Shown here: in pieces, positions 16,376-25,724 of the stretch
How positions within the stretch are numbered: position 1 is the stretch's first letter
Layout: every line of letters begins with the position of its first letter
Origin: Poriferisodalis sp965221945
GTDB taxonomy: Bacteria > Actinomycetota > Acidimicrobiia > Acidimicrobiales > Poriferisodalaceae
NCBI RefSeq assembly: GCF_965221945.1
Contig: NZ_OZ244925.1
Coordinates: 124,001 to 188,000 of the forward strand
DNA: 64,000 nucleotides
Direction of reading: 5' to 3'
The notes under the pieces: model-generated
Seen by the model: only the letters and a program-made list of their open reading frames with translations
Databases searched by the model: none
What the model was told of the DNA's origin: nothing
Made by a program: the position numbers and the translations under genes

Positions 16376-17749
16376 TCAGCCCAGAGTGGCCAGGATTGGT
16401 GCCAGGCTGACGAGCAGGTCGTCCACGTCGTTGTCGGAGTCGATGCCGAGCAGGTTTGCCGTCACAGCGATGCCGGTGTCGAACGCGGGCATGTAGGCAG
16501 CCATGGTGCGGAAGCCCGGCACGCCGCCCCCGTGTGCGAAGACAGGCAGTCTCGACAGCTCTTCGGTGCTGATGCCCAAGCCGTGGCTGTCGGCGGGGTC
16601 GGGATGCCCAGTCGTCATAAGGACGACTTGGCTCGCATCGAGGATGTCGCCTGCAAAAAGGCCTCGCATCAGCAGCGCCACGTCACCGATGCGCGCTTCG
16701 ATGCCGCCGCCGGTCCACCCGGCGGAACGGGCGAGCTCCTGGGGCATAGTGCCGATGTCGACGTAGATGGCGCCTCGGAGGGAGATCTTGTTGTCGCCGG
16801 TGAGCCCGAGGACCGGGCCCAGCACGTAGGCGAACGTGCCGCCGACGTACCCGTTCGCGGTGGGCTCGGGCGGGAACTCGCTGGGCGTCAGGTAAGTGTG
16901 CGACAGGCCAAGCCGATCAAACACCCGGGCACGCATCTCATCGGCCGCTGTGTTGCCGGTGACGGCTTCGATGAGCAAGCCCGCAGCGACGTAGCCGGTG
17001 GTGTTGTAGCGGTACTCCGTGCCCAAATCGGCCACTGGTCCGTACGCCGCAGCGAACTCCAGGATCTCTTCGGGCGTTATCGGCACATCCAGCCGTGACG
17101 CCGCAAGTTGGTAGAACTTCGTGTTGACGGCGAACTCCACGAAGCCTGAGGTGTGCCCGAGCAGGTCGCGCACGGTGACCGCCGCGGCGTGCTCGTATCC
17201 GGGTGCCCAGTCTTCGCCCAGGTACTGCGCGACCGGTGCGTCGAGGTCAACCAGTCCCTCGGCGACGAGCTGCAAGACGACCGCCGCGGTGACGGACTTG
17301 GTTACTGACCCGATGCGGACGTGGTGATCGGGGGTCATCGGCATGTCAGTGGCGAGATCGCTGACACCCCAGGCGAACGTGAGCGGCTCAGCACCTCCCC
17401 GGGTGACGGCGAGCACAACGCCGGGGGCGCCGGTCTCGTCCATCCACTCCAGGACGGCAGCACTGAGCGGGTTGACGGGGTCAGCTGCAGGCTCCGCGGC
17501 CTCGGTGGTTTCAGGCGTCGACGCGGCCGTTGCCGCCGGTGCCGGGGCTTGCGTAGTGGGTGCCGGCGCCGCGGTGGTCTCCGGCGCGGCCTCAGTCGCC
17601 GGAGCGGCAGTAGTGGTTGGAGCCGCTGCCTCGGTGGCTGGCGCCACCGCTGTTGCGTCACTCGCCGTGTCCGGTGTGGTGTCACCGGCGCTGCTGCACG
17701 CGGCTGCCAGCAGGACGAGACCCAGCAGGGCGGACGCGAGTCGCTTCAT
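16376..17749 (-). CDS. Serine hydrolase / beta-lactamase-family lipoprotein
   Basis: 457 residues. The N-terminus is a lipoprotein signal (MKRLASALLGLVLLAAAC, lipobox LAAAC), followed by about 75 residues rich in Ala, Thr and Pro that would act as a wall-spanning linker. The catalytic domain carries S-V-T-K (SxxK, nucleophile Ser), Y-N-T (YxN) and H-G-G near the C-terminus, the three motifs of class C beta-lactamases and DD-peptidase/esterase relatives. It is probably attached to the outer face of the membrane. The substrate may be a peptide, ester or beta-lactam; the sequence does not decide. It is divergently transcribed from the acyl-CoA ligase. Confidence 0.88.
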   Translation of the reverse strand: MKRLASALLGLVLLAAACSSAGDTTPDTASDATAVAPATEAAAPTTTAAPATEAAPETTAAPAPTTQAPAPAATAASTPETTEAAEPAADPVNPLSAAVLEWMDETGAPGVVLAVTRGGAEPLTFAWGVSDLATDMPMTPDHHVRIGSVTKSVTAAVVLQLVAEGLVDLDAPVAQYLGEDWAPGYEHAAAVTVRDLLGHTSGFVEFAVNTKFYQLAASRLDVPITPEEILEFAAAYGPVADLGTEYRYNTTGYVAAGLLIEAVTGNTAADEMRARVFDRLGLSHTYLTPSEFPPEPTANGYVGGTFAYVLGPVLGLTGDNKISLRGAIYVDIGTMPQELARSAGWTGGGIEARIGDVALLMRGLFAGDILDASQVVLMTTGHPDPADSHGLGISTEELSRLPVFAHGGGVPGFRTMAAYMPAFDTGIAVTANLLGIDSDNDVDDLLVSLAPILATLG

Positions 17750-17901
17750 GCGTGAAGCGTACGGATCCAGCGCAGAGCGGGCGAGTCATTGGCGCCAGCG
17801 GTAGGCGACTGTGTCGCTCCTTGTGCCCGTTCTGGCGCGCGGCAACGACACCTGCGAGTATCTGCCGTGATCTCTGTCCGCGCGGGCCACAGGGGGCTGT
17901 T

Positions 17902-19500
17902 GTGAATCTCGGAATGCTGCTCTTCATGCCAGCGACGATTGCTGGCGAACAGGTCATCTTGATCGACACCTCGACGGAGTCGAGCGACGGCTCAGCGTCG
18001 GAGGCCGGCGGCGGCACCGCACGCGCAGTCACCTACCAGGATCTGCTCGACAACGTGTCACGCACCGCGGGAATGTTGACGATGCTCGGCGTCGGTGTTG
18101 GCGACCGTGTCGGCATCTTCGCCACCAACAGCGTCGAGTGCGTGGAAGCCATCTTCGGTGGAGCGTTCGTCGGCGCCACCGTGGTGCCGATGAACTTCCG
18201 CGCCGGCGCCGAGGAGACGGCTCACCTGCTGAGCGACAGCGGCATCAGCGTGCTGTTCACCGAGTCTCGCTATGGCGACCTGATCGAGCAGAACAAGCCC
18301 GCCGACCTCGAGCATGTCTACGTGCTCGACGATTCCGATTCGTATGCATCAGCACGAGACGAGGCATTCGAGCTGCCCGTGCCCGAAGATGTCGACTCCG
18401 ACGGCCTGTGCGCATTGCTGTACACCAGCGGCACCACGGCCATGCCCAAGGGCGTGAAGCTCACCAACGGCGCCATCACCGGCTACGTGATGGGCACCAA
18501 CGACGCCGCCACCGGCGAAGACATGGGTCGGATGGCAGTCGCAGCGCCGCTGTACCACATCGCTGGTCTGACCTCGATGCTGAACGCGCTGTACAGCGGG
18601 CGTGTCGTGGTGCTGCTGCCCCAATTCGAGGCCTCGTCGTGGATCGACTGCGTGCAGGCGCACGCGGTGACACGTGCTTTCCTGGTGCCGACGATGCTCG
18701 CTCGGGTGCTCGAGGCGCCCAATTTTGCTGCCGAGGCGTTCGGCGGCCTCGAGGCGATCACCTATGGCGCGGCGCCGATGCCGCCGTCGGTGATCCGGCG
18801 AGCCATTGATCTGTTCCCGCCGAACGTCGCGTTCGCCGGGGCATACGGTCAGACCGAGACAACCTCCACAGTGGCGGTCCTCGATCCCGACGATCACCGC
18901 ATCTCCGGAACGTCCGAGGAGCAGGAGCGCAAGCTGCACCGGCTGTCCTCGGTCGGGCAGGTGCTCGAGGACGTGCAGGTCCGCATCGTCGATGCCGACA
19001 GCGGCGAGCCAGTCGCACCGGGCCGGATCGGCGAAGTGCAGCTGCAGACGTTTCGCGCGATGGACGGCTACTGGGGCAATGACGAGAAGACCCGCGTGAC
19101 GATCGACGACCAGGGCTGGGTGCACACGGGCGACCTCGGCTACCTCGACGACGACGACTACCTGTTCCTTGCCGGCCGTACGGGCGACATGATCATCCGG
19201 GGTGGCGAGAACGTGCTGCCTGATGAGGTCGAGGCCATGCTGTACGACCATCCGTCGGTGCTCGAAGCCGCGGTGGTGGGTCTGCCCAGCGAGGAATGGG
19301 GCGAACGCGTCACGGCCGCGGCGGTCGTGCGGCCCGGCAGCGGCACTACCGGCGACGATCTCGTTGCCCATGCGCGCGAGCGCCTGGCGCCTTTCAAGCG
19401 TCCCGAATTCGTGTACCTGATGGACGAGCTTCCGCGGACCTCCACCGGCAAGCTGCTGCGCCGCGACCTCATACCGATGCTTGAAGAGCTGGGAATCTGA
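17902..19500 (+). CDS. AMP-dependent acyl-CoA synthetase/ligase
   Basis: 532-residue ANL-superfamily adenylating enzyme that would activate a carboxylic acid to its acyl-AMP and then acyl-CoA. Motifs in order: LLYTSGTTAMPKGVKLT (A3, phosphate loop), YGQTETTS (A5), YLFLAGRTGDMIIRGGENV (A7-A8 hinge) and PRTSTGKLLRRDL with the C-terminal catalytic Lys (A10). The GTG at 17902 has AGGGGG six bases upstream; an ATG at 17914 is an alternative, and longer in-frame readings run into the divergent lipoprotein gene. Fatty-acid or aromatic/terpenoid acid substrates are possible. Confidence 0.9.
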   Translation: MNLGMLLFMPATIAGEQVILIDTSTESSDGSASEAGGGTARAVTYQDLLDNVSRTAGMLTMLGVGVGDRVGIFATNSVECVEAIFGGAFVGATVVPMNFRAGAEETAHLLSDSGISVLFTESRYGDLIEQNKPADLEHVYVLDDSDSYASARDEAFELPVPEDVDSDGLCALLYTSGTTAMPKGVKLTNGAITGYVMGTNDAATGEDMGRMAVAAPLYHIAGLTSMLNALYSGRVVVLLPQFEASSWIDCVQAHAVTRAFLVPTMLARVLEAPNFAAEAFGGLEAITYGAAPMPPSVIRRAIDLFPPNVAFAGAYGQTETTSTVAVLDPDDHRISGTSEEQERKLHRLSSVGQVLEDVQVRIVDADSGEPVAPGRIGEVQLQTFRAMDGYWGNDEKTRVTIDDQGWVHTGDLGYLDDDDYLFLAGRTGDMIIRGGENVLPDEVEAMLYDHPSVLEAAVVGLPSEEWGERVTAAAVVRPGSGTTGDDLVAHARERLAPFKRPEFVYLMDELPRTSTGKLLRRDLIPMLEELGI

Positions 19501-19546
19501 GGCTCGATCTGAGGCTGGGCGTGAACGCGCCGGGCTCGCTCGGTCC

Positions 19547-20797
19547 GTGAGCACCACCCCGGCTCTGGGGTATCGCGACGATCACTTGCATCTGCTGGCG
19601 TGCGCCGCAGCACGCCGATCAGCGGACGTAAGTGCCGCTACGTCCATAGAAGAGTTGCTGGCCACAGTGCGGCAAGCCGTACGGCGCCGCTGCGCCGCTG
19701 CGTTGGCTGCGCGCCGCCAAGGCGGCGCTGGATCGGTTGCGCGCCGCCAAGGCGGCGCCGTGTCGGCGGGTGATGCCTCGCACTCGTGGCTGCGGGTCTG
19801 GGGCTACGACGATGCGCTGCTCGATGAGCGGCGCCATCCCACGGTTGCCGAGCTGGACTCAGTCGCCGCCGGCTATCCCGCCGTGCTTCATCACATCACC
19901 GGTCATGTGGCCGTCGTCAACACCGCCGCGGGTCGGGCACTCGGCCTCGCGTCCGGCGATGTGCTCGTCGAGCGCCACGATGTGCTAGCGGCGGTGCCGC
20001 GGCCCGACCGCGCTGCGACGGTGGCAACTGTCACAGATGTGCTGACCGAACTGGCCACCGCGGGCATCAGCGCATGCACCGATGCGACGCACACGAACGA
20101 CCTCGCCGCATTGGAACTGCTGGCTGAAGCGGCAGCGGGCGCGCCGTCTGTGGACGTCACGGCGATGGTGGGTGCCGATCGGCTCGACTCTCTCGAAGAC
20201 CTGACCTTTGGCATGACCGTGCCGGGACTGTCGGCTATGACCGAGGAAGTTGGGGTGCGTATCGGTCACGCGAAGGTGATGCCGCCACACGACGACGACA
20301 GCGTGATCGCCGAACTGGTCGCGACTGCTCGCGCCTGCCGATTTCCCGTCGCCATCCACGCAATGGACATCGACACGTTGCAAGCATCTCTCGATGCCCT
20401 CGAAGCGCATCCGCCGATCCTCGACACGGCCCGGTCCGCCGAATCTGAGCGGATTGAGCCCAATCGGATTGAGCCCGATCGCATCGAACACTGTGCGCTT
20501 GCGCTGCCAGAGCAGCTGGACCGCATCGCCCGCCTTGGCGTCGCCGTGGTTACGCAACCCAGCTTCGTGACCCGTCGTGAGCAGAAGTACCGCGATCAGC
20601 TCTCGATCACTGAGCAGAGCTGGTTGTGGCCGCTCGCCAGCCTGCTGCGCCGTGGGATCAGGGTCACATTGTCTTCCGATGCCCCAACCGTGCCCCCGGA
20701 TCCCTCTGAGTGGATCGAAGCCGCAACCAGCCGCACCCTCGCCCCGGCCGAGCGCATCGACTCGCAGACCGCTTTGCGACTGTGCCAGTGGGGTTGA
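19547..20797 (+). CDS. Amidohydrolase family protein (YtcJ-like), compact or truncated
   Basis: 417 residues related to amidohydrolase_3/YtcJ proteins: DDHLHLL is the N-terminal metal-binding H-x-H type motif, HHITGHVAVVNTAAGRALGL the middle signature, RIEHCALA and TLSSDAPTVP the late metal motifs. Typical relatives are about 530 residues, with a beta-sandwich before and after the barrel; both flanks are missing here, and the protein stops soon after the last barrel helix (ALRLCQWG). The GTG at 19547 was chosen; an ATG at 19481 would overlap the upstream gene by 20 bases. An insertion of two palindromic units lies at residues 55-71. It may be degenerate. Confidence 0.65.
   Translation: MSTTPALGYRDDHLHLLACAAARRSADVSAATSIEELLATVRQAVRRRCAAALAARRQGGAGSVARRQGGAVSAGDASHSWLRVWGYDDALLDERRHPTVAELDSVAAGYPAVLHHITGHVAVVNTAAGRALGLASGDVLVERHDVLAAVPRPDRAATVATVTDVLTELATAGISACTDATHTNDLAALELLAEAAAGAPSVDVTAMVGADRLDSLEDLTFGMTVPGLSAMTEEVGVRIGHAKVMPPHDDDSVIAELVATARACRFPVAIHAMDIDTLQASLDALEAHPPILDTARSAESERIEPNRIEPDRIEHCALALPEQLDRIARLGVAVVTQPSFVTRREQKYRDQLSITEQSWLWPLASLLRRGIRVTLSSDAPTVPPDPSEWIEAATSRTLAPAERIDSQTALRLCQWG
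19711..19758. repeat. Pair of 18-bp GC palindromes, 30-bp spacing
   Basis: GCGCCGCCAAGGCGGCGC occurs at 19711-19728 and 19741-19758, each able to fold into an 8-bp stem. They sit in frame inside the amidohydrolase gene and encode A-R-R-Q-G-G-A twice, in a place where relatives lack sequence. Confidence 0.85.
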
Positions 20798-20883
20798 GTA
20801 CCCTGCCGCGTTGCCGCTGCGTCGGCCGCATGACCGGGTTGGCTGGCGCATCGCGATTGGCTCGTTGAGTTAGGGGAGGACGG

Positions 20884-22080
20884 ATGGCTGGGCCGATGGA
20901 AGGTGTCCGTGTCGTCGAGCTGGGCGTGTGGGTCGCCGGACCAGCCTGCGGCGGGATACTCGCCGATTGGGGTGCCGACGTCATCAAGGTTGAAACACCG
21001 GACGGCGACCCGTTCCGTTCATTGGAATGGCTGTTCCCGGGAGTCGGCAACCCCCCCTTCGATCTGGACAATCGGGGCAAGCGCAGTATCGCCTTGGACC
21101 TGCGACAACCGGAGGGCCTCGACGCTCTGCACTCACTGCTGGCAACCGCCGACGTCTTCTTGTCGAACATCCGGCCCGGCGGGCTCGAACGGATGGGCCT
21201 CGACTACCCGTCGCTGTCGGAGCGCTACCCGCAGCTGATCTACGCGAGCGTGACGGGGCTATCGCTGCAGGGCGATGAACGAGATCGCCACACCTATGAC
21301 GTCGGCACGTTCTGGTCGCGTGCCGGCATCGCCCGCTCACTCACCCCAGAAGGTGCCGACCTCCCTTACCAGCGTGGCGGCATGGGCGACCACATGACTG
21401 GACTGGCGGCGGCAGCCGGGGTGGCCGCAGCGCTCTATCACCGCACCAGCAGCGGCAAGGGCCAGCTCGTCGAATCCTCCCTGATGCGCCTGGGCGCCTA
21501 CATGCTGGGCTGGGATCACAACATCACCGCGATGACCGGCGCCGAGACCGTGGCCTGGGGTCGCGATAATCCGCCCAACCCGCTCATCAACTGCTACCGG
21601 TGCGGCGACGGCGAGTGGCTCTGGATGCTGGGCCTCGAAGGCGATCGGCACTGGCCCAACGTCGTTCGCGCGATGGATCGGCCCGACTGGAGCGACGATC
21701 CACGCTTTGGCGACATCGTGCTCCGCAGGGAGAACACGGCAGCTCTTACGGCGGAGATGGATGCGGTCATGGCCACACGGACGCGAGCCGCCTGGGGTGA
21801 GATCTTCGATGCAAACGATGTGTGGTGGTCACCGGTGCAGTCCACCCTGGAGTTTCGATCCGACCCGCAGGCTCAGGCCGCCGGTTGCTGGGTCGAGGTG
21901 CCAGCACCCGGCGGCGGCACGACCGAGATGGTCGCGACGCCCGTCGACTTCTCCGCGACTGCTTGGAATCCCAGTGGACCGTCGCCCGAACTGGGCCAGC
22001 ACACTGAGTTGATCCTGCTTGAGCACGGCTACGACTGGGATGCAATCGAGCAGTTGAAACAGACCGGTGTCATTCCCTGA
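20884..22080 (+). CDS. CaiB/BaiF CoA-transferase family protein
   Basis: 398 residues, full length for a class III CoA-transferase. It begins with MEGVRVVELGVWVAGPACGG and GADVIKVETPDGDPFRS. The candidate catalytic Asp is D169 in G-G-M-G-D-H-M-T-G, the same number and context as the catalytic Asp of formyl-CoA transferase. It would transfer CoA between acids and feed the neighbouring acyl-CoA enzymes. GGGGAGGACGG directly precedes the ATG, a good ribosome-binding site. It follows the amidohydrolase on the same strand by 86 bases. Confidence 0.92.
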   Translation: MAGPMEGVRVVELGVWVAGPACGGILADWGADVIKVETPDGDPFRSLEWLFPGVGNPPFDLDNRGKRSIALDLRQPEGLDALHSLLATADVFLSNIRPGGLERMGLDYPSLSERYPQLIYASVTGLSLQGDERDRHTYDVGTFWSRAGIARSLTPEGADLPYQRGGMGDHMTGLAAAAGVAAALYHRTSSGKGQLVESSLMRLGAYMLGWDHNITAMTGAETVAWGRDNPPNPLINCYRCGDGEWLWMLGLEGDRHWPNVVRAMDRPDWSDDPRFGDIVLRRENTAALTAEMDAVMATRTRAAWGEIFDANDVWWSPVQSTLEFRSDPQAQAAGCWVEVPAPGGGTTEMVATPVDFSATAWNPSGPSPELGQHTELILLEHGYDWDAIEQLKQTGVIP

Positions 22081-22199
22081 CAGGCGCCGCGCGTCGAAAC
22101 AACTGCCGACCGTGAGATAACTTCGATCCGCCGCGTCGCTGTGCGTACCGAGCTCATCAACACAGGCGAACGAGATGGGGCGGCGGGGAAGGAGAGCGG

Positions 22200-23375
22200 A
22201 TGATCGAGCCGGTCAGCGCTCGTGTTCTGACGCCCGAATGGGCGCCGACTGTGATACCCGCGCCCTATGACTCGCTCACCCCTTCGGAGCGCGCTCAGCA
22301 GCTCGCCGAGAATCCTGATTCGTTCGCCCATGTCGCCGGGTCGCCGCCGGAGAGCTTCGGCCATCCCAGCGAACACCTGCAGCACGCCACGCGCAGCACA
22401 CAAGCACTGGACCGGTTGATCGGGCTGGGTACATTTGGCTCCACCCGCTCGCCGAGTCTGTACGTGCAGTGCGTCGAGGCCGACGGCCATGTTCAGCACG
22501 CGCTCCTCGGAGGTGTGAGCCTCGCCTCGCATGAATTGCGGCCGCACGAGGACACCCAGCCTGGCCGGGTCCACGGATTGGCGATGCACTTCACCGAGGT
22601 CGGCCGTATGTCGAGCCCCGTGGTCGTCACCGCGCCCGACATGGCGCCCGTCGCCGAGGTCATCGAGGCCACGATCGCAGCGTCCGAGGCGTCCACCCCA
22701 CACGAGCCGTTGCTCGATACCAAGACTGCCGACGGCGCGCGCGTCACGCTGTGGCCTGCGGTCTTGCCGGGCGGCGAATCGGAAGGTGTCGGATTCGATG
22801 GCCCGCTGTACATCGTGGACGGACATCACCGGGTCGCTGCGGCCTATCAAGCCGGCTTCAGCCAAGTGCTCGTGGCGTTGGTACCCACGGCCGAGCTGTA
22901 CCTCGGCAGTTTCGACCGCGAGCTGAGCGAGCTCGACATAATGCCGAGACGGGTGGCGGACCTGATATCGACCCGCTGTGAGGTGACGGAAGTGTCCGAT
23001 GCCGTTGCAGCACGCCCCACCGAGCCCGGATGGATCGGTGTCGGCGTGGCCGATCATTGGTACCGCGCTCGCCGTCGTGACGCCGACGCTTCACGTGGGG
23101 CGCCGCCGGGCATCGACCCGGTGAGCGGGCTCGATGCCGCCTTCGTGCACGACTTCATGCTCAGCGAGATCTTCGGTGTCACGAGCGCATCCGACCCGAG
23201 GCTCACTTACCGGCCCACGACCGTTGCCACGGCCGACACGCCCGTCACGATCATGCTGGCGCCGGTTCCCCTCGAGGCGGTCTTCGACGTGGCCGACTTT
23301 GGTGGTGTGATGCCACCGAAGACCACCTACTTCTTGCCGAAGGCCCGCTCCGGATTGCTGCTCGTCCGCTGCTGA
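22200..23375 (+). CDS. DUF1015 family protein
   Basis: 391 residues of the DUF1015 family, which has no settled biochemical role. Seen are the N-terminal VIPAPYDSLTPSERAQQLAE region, LYIVDGHHRVAAAY with the conserved D-G-H-H-R, and the C-terminal MPPKTTYFLPKARSGLLL. DUF1015 proteins are often cytoplasmic and sit near amino-acid or serine-pathway genes in other genomes. Here the neighbours are CoA-transferase and amidohydrolase genes, which does not refine the function. The ATG at 22200 follows AAGGAGAGCGG, a strong ribosome-binding site. Confidence 0.88.
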   Translation: MIEPVSARVLTPEWAPTVIPAPYDSLTPSERAQQLAENPDSFAHVAGSPPESFGHPSEHLQHATRSTQALDRLIGLGTFGSTRSPSLYVQCVEADGHVQHALLGGVSLASHELRPHEDTQPGRVHGLAMHFTEVGRMSSPVVVTAPDMAPVAEVIEATIAASEASTPHEPLLDTKTADGARVTLWPAVLPGGESEGVGFDGPLYIVDGHHRVAAAYQAGFSQVLVALVPTAELYLGSFDRELSELDIMPRRVADLISTRCEVTEVSDAVAARPTEPGWIGVGVADHWYRARRRDADASRGAPPGIDPVSGLDAAFVHDFMLSEIFGVTSASDPRLTYRPTTVATADTPVTIMLAPVPLEAVFDVADFGGVMPPKTTYFLPKARSGLLLVRC

Positions 23376-23429
23376 TGCCGCCTCAGCAATGCCGATCGCC
23401 CTCGCTGGCGGTCACGGCGATGGCCTCGG

Positions 23430-24644
23430 CTACAGCTCGAACAGCCGGCGGACGTTGTCGCCGATGAAGTCACGCTGCTTGTCGGCGGGGAACATGTCGA
23501 CGAGTTCGTCGAGGTCGAGGACATACTCCGGGGTGTGGTCGGCGTGGGGAAAGTCGCTGGCCCACATGAACCGATCGTGCCCGAAGCGCTTCGCGAGCGC
23601 CGGAATCGTGCGCTCGTCGGGGTCGCAGGAGATCCACACCTGACGCATGAAGTACTCGCTCGGCTTCATTTCCAGCGGCACCCGGGTGCCGGTGTAGGTG
23701 TGGGCGAAGACCGCGTCGATGCGGTCCAGGCAATAGCCGAGCCATCCGCCGCCCGATTCGAGCACTAGCACCTTGAGTTCGGGGAATCGGTCGAAGACCC
23801 CGTAGTCGAACAGCGACACGAATTGGTGACGCACGCCGTCCGACGCGGTCATAGACGCTGTGAGCCGCAGGTCGCGCACGTGTTCCCAGGTGCCCATGCG
23901 AGTGCCCTTGGTCCATTGCGGTTCGAAGGTGGGGTGAATCGCAAACGGGACGCCCAGATCCTGCGCTGCTTCGAACACCGGGTCGTGATCGGGATGACCG
24001 AGCGGGCGCGAACTGTGTGTGAACGGTGCGACGAAGGCTCCTCGCACTCCGTCGGCAACAGCGCGCCGCAGCTCAGCCGCCGCAGCGACGGGATCGGTGA
24101 GCGACAAGTGCGCGATAGGAACGAGCCGGTCCGAATGATCGCGGCAGAATTCGCAGATCCATCGGTTGTAAGCGCGGGTGTAGGCCTGGCTGAGCTCAGG
24201 GTCGGTGAGTTCGGCTTCCCACAACAGCCCCATCGTCGGCAAGAGGACCGCGATGTCGAGGCCTTCAGCGTCGAGCAACTCGATCCGTTGATGGGGATCC
24301 ATGGCGCCGAAGGGGATCTCGCCCAGATATGTGCGTTCGGGGTTGAACATGATGTCAGGCAAGTCGGCTGCGCCCATTGCACCCAGCGTGGAGACCATGC
24401 CAGGGCGCGCCAGTTTGCTCAGTTGGTTGTCGATCATGAGCACTTCGAGACCGCGTTCAGGCTCGATCTCGATGCGCAATGCCAGGTCCTTGTAGCGCTC
24501 CTCGAGGTATTCCTCCCACAGGTCGGGTGGCTCGAGAATGTGTCCGTCGGCGTCCACAGCGCCAGCGTGCGCGATCTTGTGCACCTCGTGCATGTGGCGC
24601 TGATCGCCGTGAACGGACAGGTCTCTCTGGATGGTCGTGCTCAT
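23430..24644 (-). CDS. Amidohydrolase family protein (amidohydrolase_2 type)
   Basis: 404-residue metal-dependent hydrolase or decarboxylase. The N-terminal VDADGHILEPPDLWEEYLEE carries the metal motif in D-x-H form, FAIHPTFEP the central His, and WASDFPHADHTPEY the late Asp/His. It resembles ACMSD-like and related TIM-barrel enzymes and is a distant relative of the protein at 11675-12847. The ATG at 24644 has GGGGG upstream; longer readings extend into the divergent promoter region. It is transcribed away from the SDR gene. The substrate is unknown. Confidence 0.88.
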   Translation of the reverse strand: MSTTIQRDLSVHGDQRHMHEVHKIAHAGAVDADGHILEPPDLWEEYLEERYKDLALRIEIEPERGLEVLMIDNQLSKLARPGMVSTLGAMGAADLPDIMFNPERTYLGEIPFGAMDPHQRIELLDAEGLDIAVLLPTMGLLWEAELTDPELSQAYTRAYNRWICEFCRDHSDRLVPIAHLSLTDPVAAAAELRRAVADGVRGAFVAPFTHSSRPLGHPDHDPVFEAAQDLGVPFAIHPTFEPQWTKGTRMGTWEHVRDLRLTASMTASDGVRHQFVSLFDYGVFDRFPELKVLVLESGGGWLGYCLDRIDAVFAHTYTGTRVPLEMKPSEYFMRQVWISCDPDERTIPALAKRFGHDRFMWASDFPHADHTPEYVLDLDELVDMFPADKQRDFIGDNVRRLFEL

Positions 24645-24820
24645 GATTCCCCCGATGCGTCCGATTCGCCCCAATGATTCCGCCAGCATTCTCGCACGGT
24701 GTACATCCGATGTCAGCGGAAGCGTCCCGCCGAAGTGTCTGCCGAGCGGTACCGGCGCACGAACACGCGCCATGGGGGACAATCTGACCCTGACCGAATA
24801 CCCCTGCAGAGGACGATGAC

Positions 24821-25708
24821 ATGAGCGAGGGCAACGGAAATACAACAGGCCGTCTAGCTGGCAAGGCAGCGGTGATCACTGGCGGCGCGAGCGGCATGGG
24901 ACGGTCCACAGTCGAGCGGTTCCTGTCCGAAGGTGCCTCAGTAGTGATCGGCGACCTCAACGCCGACGCAGGACACGCATTCGTGGAGGAACTGACCGCG
25001 GCTGGCCACGGCGAGCGTGCTCGCTTCACCCGCACGGACGTATCGGTAGAGGACGACGTGGCTGCCATGACTGAGCTGGCGGTCGAGGCCTTCGGCCGGC
25101 TGGACGTGGTCTTCAACAACGCCGGCATCGGCGGGGCCTTCGGCCCGATCACCGAACTGGACACCGACGCCTGGGACGAGACGTTCGCCATCCTGGTGCG
25201 CTCCGTGATGCTGGGCACCAAGCACGCCGCCAGGGTCATGATCCCCCAGGGCACCGGCGGCTCGATCATCAACACCGCATCGATTGCCGGTGTCGGCGGC
25301 GGAGCTGGCCCGCAGGCGTATTCGGCAGCCAAAGCCGCCGTCATCAGCCTGGCTCAGACAACGGCGCTGGAGTTGGCACCCCACCGCATCCGGGTCAATG
25401 CGATCTGCCCAGGGCTGATCTTCACCCCGCTGATGCACAGCGGGAATGAGGCCCAAGCCGAGGAGGTGATGTCGGAGTTGCAGCCTTGGCCGCAACGGGG
25501 CGAGGGCAGCGATATTGCGTCGACGGCGCTGTTCTTGGCCAGCGACGACAGCAAGTTCGTGAGCGGTCAGCAGCTCGTGGTGGACGGCGCCATGCTGGCT
25601 GCGGGTCCGCGCATCCACGGCAAAATGCACAACACGCGCAACTTGCATCGCATGGCCGGGATGGCGTACGGCACGACCGGCAAGGCCGCTTCGGTTCGCC
25701 GCCTCTAG
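24821..25708 (+). CDS. SDR family NAD(P)-dependent oxidoreductase
   Basis: 295 residues, classical short-chain dehydrogenase. The cofactor motif is TGGASGMG (residues about 22-29), then NNAGIGG and the catalytic YSAAK (Tyr-x-x-x-Lys), followed by ICPGLIFTP. The acidic residue after the second strand (VVIGDLNAD) favours NAD. It has a C-terminal tail of about 30 residues beyond the usual core (after VVDGAMLAAG). It probably oxidises a hydroxyl in the same degradation route as the neighbouring CoA enzymes. GAGGACGATGAC precedes the ATG. Confidence 0.92.
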   Translation: MSEGNGNTTGRLAGKAAVITGGASGMGRSTVERFLSEGASVVIGDLNADAGHAFVEELTAAGHGERARFTRTDVSVEDDVAAMTELAVEAFGRLDVVFNNAGIGGAFGPITELDTDAWDETFAILVRSVMLGTKHAARVMIPQGTGGSIINTASIAGVGGGAGPQAYSAAKAAVISLAQTTALELAPHRIRVNAICPGLIFTPLMHSGNEAQAEEVMSELQPWPQRGEGSDIASTALFLASDDSKFVSGQQLVVDGAMLAAGPRIHGKMHNTRNLHRMAGMAYGTTGKAASVRRL

Positions 25709-25724
25709 CGCCCTTCCGGAGCGA

